A stretch of 64,000 nt of DNA, taken from positions 22,061,426 to 22,125,425 of the forward strand of contig OZ022587.1 of assembly GCA_963669155.1 (NCBI GenBank). Reading direction: 5' to 3'. Each line of letters opens with the position of its first letter. Within the stretch, counting starts at the first letter, position 1. Origin of the DNA: Arbacia lixula. Its lineage: Eukaryota > Echinodermata > Echinoidea > Arbacioida > Arbaciidae. Under the pieces are notes generated by a model. That model searched no databases. It was not told the DNA's origin and saw only the letters and a list, made by a program, of their open reading frames with translations. Of the stretch, positions 56,008 through 64,000 are shown piece after piece. The translations under genes were made by a program, and so were the position numbers.

Positions 56008-56484
56008 ATCCCTTCTCCTTCCTCTAACTTTCCCTCAATTTCTTCTTCTCCATCTCTCAATCTCTCAAAATCACAACTAACACGCTGACAATAATCATAA
56101 TGATTAGGCTAATGTCATAATTTGACTTTGTGTTATTCCGCCATTTTTCTCTAGTACGAGTCTACTGCAGTAAACAAACGTTTGACTGGCATCCTCACTG
56201 TTTACTTTCTCTGGATGACAGATAGGTATAAGGTCGCATAGTTTCTTGGCCCCATCATGGGTCACGTGCCTAGGGCAAGGGATGACGGGATAGCTAGAAG
56301 TAAACAAATACGACGATTTCAACTCAAATTCTCCTCACAACAACACAGCAATGTCCAAATAACTCTGTTTATGCAAACAGCACAAGCAATTTTCTTCGCG
56401 CCGTTAAACGCTGATCACACACACCTTGCAAAAATACATACACACAGGGAGGAAAATGTGTGGGTCCCGACTTCCTCGTTATAA

Positions 56485-56573
56485 CGGGGTTTCCCTGTAT
56501 CTCCTTCCATTTTCCACGGTTTTTACAACATTTATTTTTTTTTGACCTGCAAAAAGGGACACACTGTCTTTAA
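56485..56573 (-). mobile_element. Family E element, copy E7 (terminal fragment)
   Basis: TTTGACCTGCAAAAAGGGAC and ACACTGTCT, then TTAA, are the terminus of the family. The body is missing. Confidence 0.65.
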
Positions 56574-56654
56574 TCCCGCTGCTTTGATGAGTAACTAGAC
56601 ATGAACTACCTCATATTAAAAGATACAATGATTCTGACATAAATATGATAGAGC

Positions 56655-56714
56655 GCGGCTGAAATTATTTTTTTTCTTCGTTGACCTTCAAAAGGGTTAC
56701 CTGTCTTTAATCAT
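56655..56714 (-). mobile_element. Family E element, copy E8 (terminal fragment)
   Basis: TTGACCTTCAAAAGGGTTACC and TGTCT, then TTAA. A second family terminus 140 bp after E7 and in the same orientation. Confidence 0.5.
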
Positions 56715-56983
56715 GGTCCAGCGACGAAAAAACACTCTCTTCAAAAATATGAAAAATCAGCTGAACTTGAGCTATGATTACAGGGTATTAAAACCCAAAC
56801 GCAATGTTTCTATGCCCTCCTGAATGGGTAATGTTCTAGGGATTAAAGCGGATTAAGAGGTGTGTCATCTCATATGATTATGTTGCCCACGACCGCCCAT
56901 TTCATGTGAACAACTTGCGCATGGATCATGATATGGTAATGTTATCACAACAGTCGGCTCATACGACGACGTCAATGCTTGAT

Positions 56984-57188
56984 TTAAAGAGAAAAGTCGA
57001 CCCTAAAGTTACATTGGTTTGAATTGTAGCCGGAAACTTAAAGCAGTACATTAGTGAAGGTTTGACGAAAATCCGTGAAAGGGTAAGGAGGTAAGGAGTT
57101 TTTAAACTCTTAATTTTGTGACGTCACGTACGGGGTGCTCTCCCATACATTAACAGCAATTCAACTTTAGGGTGGACTTTACCTTTAA
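56984..57188. mobile_element. Family A foldback element, copy A7 (internally deleted)
   Basis: TTAA at 56984-56987 and 57185-57188. Ends AGAGAAAAGTCGACCC and GGGTGGACTTTACCT. Only about 205 bp, one TGACGTCA. Confidence 0.75.
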
Positions 57189-57530
57189 TGGTCAAAGCCG
57201 ATTCAGCATATTCAGATTGTCAGAGTTGAACAACTGACAACTTCAATTGCATACCGGAATCAAAATAATCTCTGCCATCAAACTGTTTTGCGCACTGATT
57301 ACAATCTCCGAATGAAAATAAATTGTACGAACTTCAGAAGCCAATTTATTAGATTGGAGGTTTATAATTCAAACTCTCACAAGCTTTTATCCCTGTTAGC
57401 CTCGTTCGACAGTCGTCTCATAATGTCAGACGAAAATGCAAGCAGAGCGATTAATGTACTATAGTCATGTGTTTCACATCGAATGTTGAATTAGAAATAC
57501 CGATCAGCCTTAATGCCATATGTTACGCTG
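57189..57530. other. No gene seen
   Basis: No recognised feature. Confidence 0.4.
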
Positions 57531-58018
57531 TTAAGTGGATAGTCCACCCTGAAGTTTAGTTGGTTTCAATTAGAGAAGGCTTGACGAAAATTAGTCAACT
57601 GATAAGAAAGTTGTGATCTTTTCAATTTCTAATTTTGTGACGCCACGTGCGAGGTGCTCTCCCATTGTGTTACATACCGTATGATTCAATAAATTGCTTC
57701 TTTTCCTTGTTATTGATTGAGAAATAAGTCTTTTTCATTGAGGTATTTTTTAGTGTTTAAATGTTTTTCTAATGATATCTCAAATGCACCGGTAAAATAA
57801 TGCATTTCCTTTGGAGAAAATTGACATTTTCAAACAAATTAGTACACAACACATGAAAGAGAGCATCTCGCATGTAACGGCATAAAATCAAATTTTAAAC
57901 CATTGTAATTTTCTTATCCCTTAACGGATTTTCATCAAACCTCCACTAATATATATATATCATTCGTGTCTCTGCTTTTTATTCAAGTCAACTTCACTTC
58001 AGGGTGGACTTTCCCCTG
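57531..58018. mobile_element. Family A foldback element, copy A8
   Basis: TTAA (57531-57534), then GTGGATAGTCCACCCTGAAG; right end AGGGTGGACTTTCCCC. The CRE cores are mutated (TGACGCCA, GTAACGGCA). Confidence 0.75.
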
Positions 58019-59224
58019 AAATGATCTCATCTGAGCAATGATTTATTGGAACAAGGGATGACAGCCTTGTGCCAAGACTAACCTCCCCATCCCGCCAGTC
58101 ACTCAGCGCTAGTGATTAGTATGATATCATCATAGCCCGAGGCATCAGCAGCTGTGAGCAATAGATGATTCCTGCATGGTCATGAGGGATGGGGAGAGTG
58201 TCCATGACAACCGGTCATTCCTGCATAGCTATGTTAGCATTTGGTTACTTGAACGTATATAAACCCTACAAAATGATTTCGATAAAAGCAGGAAAATCAG
58301 AAAAAAAAGTGTGGCGAATGTTGGGTAAAACTTGTGCAAATCGGTTATACATTATGGGCCTAGCCCTTGCATCCTTCACGACGAACTTATATAGATGCGG
58401 GTGATAATTATGGTGCTTACCAACTGTTTATTTGTGTAGCATAGTTTGAAAATGATAGCCTGTCTTCCAGGCTGTTGGCAACATTTTTAAGCCAAAATAT
58501 TACACATATATAACGAGAATTTGCCGATGTGATGATCGTACGGCTGAATCGGGTGAATATCAATAATAACGTACATGTACTTGCTGTGCGTGACGGGTAT
58601 ACGTATCTGCTAGTTTGACATAATTTGGTCATTTGTGGAAAGGGGATTCTCTTCTGTTCAATTTCGACAAACGCTGACAAAAACAGGTTGACAGGAGGCA
58701 GATTGGTGAAAGATTGAGATAAATCTGACCATTTAATCAGCATTAATCACATAACCTCACAAAGCTAGCATTTCCAATCTTGATTACCCATAGAATTCGT
58801 CATACACAAACAAATCACACGATTTATGCTATGTGGATTTGATTGACAAACCGTTAGCTAATTTTGATTATGTAAAGCTAGTAATACAGTTTTCATGATT
58901 CATCTCATCAATCGCTCCGATTTTATGCAATGTTTGCCAGCTTGTGTCTCCAACATTTCGGGTTTATTTGCAAAGAAAAAAAGTGCTGAACTTTTCGCTG
59001 TACTTCAAGATGTATGTAATACGTGATATTGTTTAATTGCTGTGAAGAGTTGCGTGTCATCAGCGAACTCGAAATTAGTATAGCTCGTTGTTGTTGGTGT
59101 TATTGTTATTGTTCCTACCAATTATTGTTGTTATTCCTTGGCTTATTGTTCATCATTTCGTAATTTAAACGTTGGCGTAAATGTATGTAAAATTTTGGAA
59201 AAGTATCAAAATCAATTCATACAA
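58019..59224. other. No gene seen
   Basis: No recognised feature. Confidence 0.4.
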
Positions 59225-59438
59225 TGCCTTGATCACAACCGGTCGTTCACCTCTCTGCGTGGTCTGCGTCCAGTTTTGCAGAAAATCGTTGCGTCAGACA
59301 CAAGGAGGTGCGCCATTTTTTCAGTCACGCACTTGCGATAGTACGCAGGAGGACGCGCGCAAGGAATCGCAAAAGTTGGCACGCAAGCTGCCGACACGCA
59401 AGTACAAAAACACGCACGACCGGTTGTGACCAAAGGCA
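59225..59438. mobile_element. Short TIR element with TGCCTT / AAAGGCA ends
   Basis: Left TGCCTTGATCACAACCGGTC and right CGACCGGTTGTGACCAAAGG are inverted over about 20 bp. The interior is rich in ACGCA and GCGT words. About 215 bp. Confidence 0.8.
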
Positions 59439-59824
59439 TAAGAAATAAGAACGCAGTTAGTTGCGTATTAGCTGATTATCCTGACCACCAGTTGACTGTC
59501 TGTATCAATCAGCAGGCCATGTGGTGGTGATGACAAATATGATTATGAAATTAAACCCAACGTGCCCCGTGCATTGCCAAGTTATCATACAGCACGTTGT
59601 TATGTCTCTATACCAAACGATGTATGACAATGTGCATTGGTTCTACAAGGTAACACGTGATTTGATACAAGATAGAAACTAGACACATGTGTAATGCATG
59701 TAGGTCCATGATAGCATCAACATAACGCGTGATCCTGGCGCGGTGTGATTCACATCATCTCTGCTTTGGGGCTGTCCCTTTCTTCTTCCGTCATCTTCGT
59801 TGTCATCTTTTTTTTTTTGTCTTA

Positions 59825-59929
59825 TCAACCCCCCCCCCCCCCCCCCCTACCCTCCTCCTTTCCATGCCCCCCCCCTCCACCCCCACCCCACTTCTCTCTT
59901 TTCTCGTACTTATGATTGTTCCCTTCTTC

Positions 59930-59982
<53 letters not shown>

Positions 59983-59990
59983 TTGCACTC
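59825..59990. repeat. C-run and CT microsatellite
   Basis: A C-run at about 59828-59847, further C-rich sequence, then about 45 bp of CT repeat (59935-59979). Confidence 0.9.
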
Positions 59991-60053
59991 TCTGTTCTGG
60001 TCTTTTCGCTTTTATCTAAACTTCCTCTTTCTGTACGAACTCTCAGTTTCTAC

Positions 60054-60426
60054 TTAAAGGGCATATACTGTACTGGGAAGGCAAAAAAGCCTTCAAAATA
60101 TAATTGTTAGCAATCTTCTTGCCAATGGTCTTAAATTCATGTATTGTCTATTTTAGAAGCTTGCTGAAAGTTATTTGCCCTCAAATGATCTACATTTGGA
60201 GTAATGAGTGATTAAATCACAAAACTTCAAAATGTTCGGCCCGAACATTTTGAGGATTTAATCATTAACCATTAATTACTCCATATGTGGATCATTTGAG
60301 GGCAAATAACTTTCAGGAAGCTTCTAAAATAGACAATACATGAATTTAAGACCATTGGCAAGAAGATTGCTAACAATTATATTTTGAAGGCTTTTTTGCC
60401 TTCCCAGTACAGTATATGCCCTTTAA
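60054..60426. mobile_element. Family F palindromic TTAA element, copy F3 (best preserved)
   Basis: TTAA at both ends (60054-60057 and 60423-60426). The arms AGGGCATATACTGTACTGGG and CCCAGTACAGTATATGCCCT are identical for roughly the first 100 bp and meet at TTCGGCCCGAA. About 370 bp, non-coding, evidently young. Confidence 0.92.
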
Positions 60427-60632
60427 GGTTACTTCGTTAATACTGTGCCTAATGTTATCTCTGACAGAGTTTTGCCTTCTCAACTAAAGGTTTGTCACTA
60501 TGGAGTGAATAATGTGATCATTAACATCTGAGGAAGAAGCATTGTTGTACCTATGGTCACATGACGGCCAAGTATGGTCATATGACGGTCAGATTATGGT
60601 CACATGACTCATGCAAACGCATGACGAATGAC

Positions 60633-60925
60633 TATACGATGAAGGATCTGTTTGGATTTATGATACAGATACAAGAAAAATATTAACATTGTAAGCTGTA
60701 TATATCAACATTGTAAGAAATATGAGAAATCTATTTACTGACATATATGTCAGTAAATAGATTTCTCATATTTCTTACAATAACGATAACGAGACATAAC
60801 GATCGTGAAGAATGAAGATGTACGATGAAAGATTTTTTGGATTTATAATACAGATACAAAATAGATACTAACATTGTAATAAATATATTTACGCAGTAAA
60901 AAATCATATTCACTGACATACAGAG
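60633..60925. repeat. Direct duplication flanking a perfect palindrome
   Basis: 60633-60745 and 60818-60921 share TACGATGAAAGAT, TTTGGATTTAT, ATACAGATACAA and TAACATTGTAA in order. Between them stands the palindrome at 60710-60781. Confidence 0.75.
60710..60781. repeat. Perfect 72-bp palindrome without spacer
   Basis: The 36 bases 60710-60745 are the exact reverse complement of 60746-60781, with the centre at ACATA/TATGT. AT-rich. Confidence 0.97.
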
Positions 60926-61230
60926 AGTGCAGCCACTGGAACTGGAGTAAGTATCAGTTTCAAAGAAGATTGATTCACCTGTCAGCTCCAACCAGAAAGT
61001 CAACTTGAAACTTTCGGGAGTTCATATTTCGGCTTCTCTTTCAGCACTAGCGCTGATAAGTAGAATTCCCGAAACCCAGAATCAATTTCAAGTTTCGACT
61101 CTCTAGTGCCCGCCCAAAAAGTCCCAGATTTTTGCAAGATCCTGGTATAAATCACTTAACGTTATGAATATAGAGAGTTTACTGGATACGTCGCTATTGT
61201 AAATAAATGTTGCTGGTTTGTGTTTTACAG
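60926..61230. other. No gene seen; possible upstream region of the terminal gene
   Basis: Ends with GTTTGTGTTTTACAG at 61216-61230, a plausible splice acceptor. Confidence 0.35.
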
Positions 61231-62135
61231 AGTTGGCGCGGTGACATCAGATCGGGTGATGGGATGATGGATGCGTGAGGCTGGCTAGCTCTGGATTGTG
61301 GACTTACAGCTGAATTGTTCCACCATGCGTCATCGACAAGGACGTTCCTCTAGGAATCTTCAGAACCGATCGGGGAAATACTTTCCCTGCCTGTTCATCG
61401 TGACTGGACATTAGTTTTTAAAGCAAAGAGTAGGAGGATACGCAAGCTAAGAGGAGTACAGATGTGAGGTGAAAGATGGGTTTTGGAGACAACGTTTGCT
61501 GTGAAGGATGGAGCAATAGCGGTGACACTGCGCGTTGTATTTGTACGTCAGTATTCATATTTAATTCATTCACGTGACACAAGTGAACGTCACCAAGCAT
61601 GTGAGATATCATCAGTACAACCTGGCAACCACTAACTCCATCAGCAGGATCAGTGAGAAACATAACAGTTAACATTTGTGATGGTAGGTTTGCGACCTAC
61701 ATGCAAGCAGTTATTCATTGTTTTTGAGGGGCTGACATACCCGACTGTCAAAGATTGGTGTGAATGTTAACTGTTATGCTTTGGATTATACAAATTGCGA
61801 CTGTGGGTATGTTTCACTAAGAAGCTTTATGGAACACGCTGTGTTTTTCTTCTCATTCCTGTATGATCAGATGATGGAGGAGCTTCGCTTATCTTTCCAG
61901 GTGATTTAAGGAACACCTAGTGTTGGTGCGTCGTAACTATGGGAACAGCCTTGCATAGGAATAACCAGGTGGATTGTTAATCATCTTAAACGAGCAGTTA
62001 ATACACTTTGAAGGAAGTTTATCTGCGCGCCATTAATGATCATTTGTTATCATCGTCTGACCGATATTATCCCGGGTTTACATTCAAGTTTAAGTTGATA
62101 TCGTCTGGCCCTCTTATTACTGGAAACACTTTGGG
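61231..62135 (+). other. Possible 5' untranslated exon of the terminal gene
   Basis: From the acceptor-like ACAG at 61230 to the ATG at 62136 there is no intervening repeat element, in contrast to the rest of the window, and GC content is higher. It may be leader sequence; no direct evidence of transcription. Confidence 0.3.
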
Positions 62136-62447
62136 ATGACGATAAGTTACTCTTCCCATGACAACGGTCTCCTCGCCACCCCAACCTCCACCTCGCAACC
62201 AAACCCGCCATCCGCATCATCCGCATCCCCGCCTGCCGTCGCCCAGGAACCACAGCTCCGCCCCCTGGATACGGCTGGAGGAGGAGGGAGTGGTGGTGTG
62301 GAGGAGAGGAGGAGGGGGGACGAGGGCGACTGGGGAGGGAACACCTCCTTCTGGATGTTTCTAGACAACATGGTGGTGCAGACCGTCGAGGGGACCAAGA
62401 TGCCTGGTGGATGGTGTGTCTACGAGCTCTCCCACTATGGGAATAAG
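62136..62447 (+). CDS. Probable coding exon of an unrecognised host gene (N-terminal 104 aa)
   Basis: From the ATG at 62136 a frame of exactly 104 codons leads to AATAAG followed by a GTAAGC splice donor at 62448 (phase 0). The encoded N-terminus is Ser/Pro/Ala-rich (residues 15-45) and then Gly/Glu/Arg-rich (48-68), so probably disordered. It passes into an ordered-looking segment with many aromatic residues: NTSFWMFLDNMVVQTVEGTK, then MPGGWCVYELSHYGNK. The change from low complexity to a Trp/Cys/Tyr-rich block at the exon end, high GC, a good donor and absence of nearby transposon ends argue for a real exon. I do not recognise the family and assign no function. The rest of the protein would lie beyond the window. 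Confidence 0.6.
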
Positions 62448-62526
62448 GTAAGCAGCCAAGGTTTAGCTAGACAGGAATAACCGTCTTAGTCGGGGCATTC
62501 TTTAATCGAAATTACATTTATTAACA

Positions 62527-62925
62527 AACCTCTGAATAAAAGAGCGTTCAGAGGAGTCAGATGCAATCTCAGCGGATCCAACGACCCTGAGAGACTGAAT
62601 ATTTGGTCTAGGTTTAGCTAGCCTAGTTACTAGGCTGTGAGGTGCATGGACATAACAGAGTCCAAAAGAAACTATGTCCGGTAACCTAGACTATGCCCTA
62701 ATCCCATCCTGGCTCCTTCTCCACTCAGGAGAAGTAGCCAGGGCATAGTCTGTGTTACCAGACATAGTTGTTGTCAGAGGCTAGCTAGGCTAGGGTTTAG
62801 GTCCAGATACCAATGTAGTCTACGCCTATTTAGACTGAAAAAAAAATATTCTCTGTAACGTCATTCGATCCGCTGAGATTGCATCAGGCTCCTCTAAATG
62901 CCCTCTTATTCGGGGGTATGTCAAA
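62527..62925. mobile_element. Long foldback element in the first intron of the terminal gene
   Basis: AGAGGAGTCAGATGCAATCT and CTCAGCGGATC at the left mirror GATCCGCTGAG and ATTGCATCAGGCTCCTCT at the right. Further in, CTATGTCCGGTAAC mirrors GTTACCAGACATAG, and the centre is a CTTCTCC/GGAGAAG hairpin near 62720. Nearly the whole 400 bp folds back. Confidence 0.8.
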
Positions 62926-63861
62926 AAATAAAGAAAGAAATAATGGTAGACTCCCTGGATGATTACTGTGGTCAAGCCAGTCTTCATACACATAAGTTTC
63001 CAACGCAGTTGCCTTAGCAGTCACTCTCATAGCAGGGCTGATCTAACTGTTTGCCGGGGGGGGGGGGGGGGGCGTCCGAGATGCCAGTGCGTTAAATTTC
63101 ATTTCACAGCCGCCCGGAGTCGCTGAGCCCCTGCTCAGGCAGGGAGGGGGTGGAGATATATTTTTAGTCCTATCGGGCAATTATTTAATCATTCTTATAT
63201 TTTTTTTTTAGATCCAAAGGGGGGTAGGCCACACCCCCCCCCCCCTCCCCCGATCCACCAATTGTATTCATCTTTAAGATTGCATGTATGCTTCAGTTTC
63301 GTGTCTTTAGAGGGGCGTGAAACCATGGTAACAATTTCATTTCGACAACATTTTCAAGCATATACGTGAACCGAATATAGGCCTATACCTTTATACATGT
63401 ATTATGCATATTAGTTTTCTGGACTCTCGAAATAACAGCTGAGTGGGCTTATCTAACCGTGTACTCACATTCGATGTGGATTTTCAATCACGTATTATTA
63501 ATTTTTTATCGAAAAATAAATTCAATGCAATTCAATAATGGTTAAGGTTAGCTATGTCCCAACAACCCTGAAACAAGACTATTATTATCCTAAAAAATGA
63601 TCCAATAAAAGATAATTCACATCAAAAAGACACGCCAGCTGATCCCACAAACAGATAACGAAGGAGCTCGCACGAAATATAAATTTTATCAACACAACTT
63701 ATTCATTTAATAATTTAAAAGGATTGCTATAAAGAGCTTTACTCACAGGACTTCCGGATAACGGAGTGACTCGGTTTTCAGGGCAGATCTTCGCGCTGCG
63801 TACTTTGTTGTTTAGGTGCAGGTTGCACTTGTAGGGCTGATATCGTGGTGACTGTTTTTAC
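62926..63861. other. No gene seen; intronic or intergenic
   Basis: G-run at 63056-63072 and C-run at about 63232-63246. No exon-like frame with splice sites recognised. Confidence 0.4.
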
Positions 63862-64000
63862 TTAAAGGGACAGACCAGCCTGAAGTAAATTTGGTTGTAA
63901 TAAAGGTAGAAACACGAAAGAAACGTATTAGTGAAGGTTTGACGAAAATCCGTAAAAGGATAGAAAAGTGTTTACTTGTTTCAATTTTAATTTTGTGACT
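63862..64000 (+). mobile_element. Family A foldback element, copy A9 (cut by the window end)
   Basis: TTAA (63862-63865), then AGGGACAGACCAGCCTGAAG and ACACGAAAGAAACGTATTAG. The sequence stops inside the left arm at TTTTGTGACT. Confidence 0.85.

Noticed and set aside
59729-60110. Pro/Ser/Leu-rich ORFs
   Set aside because: Translations of C-runs and CT repeats; no conserved residues.
62158-62398. Overlapping ORFs on both strands of the terminal exon
   Set aside because: They are GC-driven shadow frames; only the frame from 62136 ends at a good splice donor in phase.
1-64000. LTR retroelement, Polinton or virus-derived genes
   Set aside because: I looked for long terminal direct repeats and for gag, capsid, integrase, protease or packaging-type motifs and saw none; the reverse transcriptases present are of LINE type.

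Overview
The window is a gene-poor, repeat-dense stretch of an animal genome. Spliced genes, TATA-driven transposase genes, several non-LTR retrotransposon (LINE) clades, dozens of short palindromic DNA transposons and long C/G, GT and CT tracts all point to a metazoan. The palindromic elements ending in GGGCCC, and those carrying a TTACCATTGATGGTAA core, resemble repeats I associate with marine deuterostomes such as echinoderms. That assignment is an impression from repeat style, not proof.

Layout. 1-3225: relic of a piggyBac-type transposase gene (minus strand) whose central exon plus intron is tandemly duplicated. 3430-3800: a 22-bp satellite. 4691-5436: a non-autonomous element rich in CCCATATGGG palindromes. 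5595-11972: an apparently complete two-gene PIF/Harbinger element with an intact 426-aa DDE transposase (plus) and a two-exon 479-aa MADF/BESS-like protein (minus). It is abutted head-to-tail by its own internal-deletion derivative at 11973-13222. 13.2-28.4 kb: many foldback elements, a tandem array that has captured one element's arm, and microsatellites. 28.86-29.34 kb: CR1/L2-like LINE tail. 31.43-31.62 kb: 21-bp minisatellite. 31970-35550: full-length LINE with an uninterrupted 999-aa endonuclease/reverse transcriptase and a 12-bp target duplication. 36.99-40.5 kb: 5'-truncated, frameshifted L1/Tx1-like LINE. 41.3-61 kb: more foldback elements, LINE tails and tandem arrays, plus a perfect 72-bp palindrome at 60710. 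62136-62447: probable protein-coding exon of a host gene with a GT splice donor, the best candidate for a host gene here.

The Harbinger element is the only clearly coordinated system. Transposase and DNA-binding partner are convergently transcribed from TATA boxes near either end, and both termini carry arrays of CCGCAAT-like motifs that the MADF protein could recognise. Three unrelated palindromic families all use TTAA target sites (piggyBac-type mobilisation), and one of them repeatedly carries a TGACGTCA (CRE) core. I saw no LTR retroelement, Polinton or viral genes, no rRNA, no intact tRNA and no CRISPR array.
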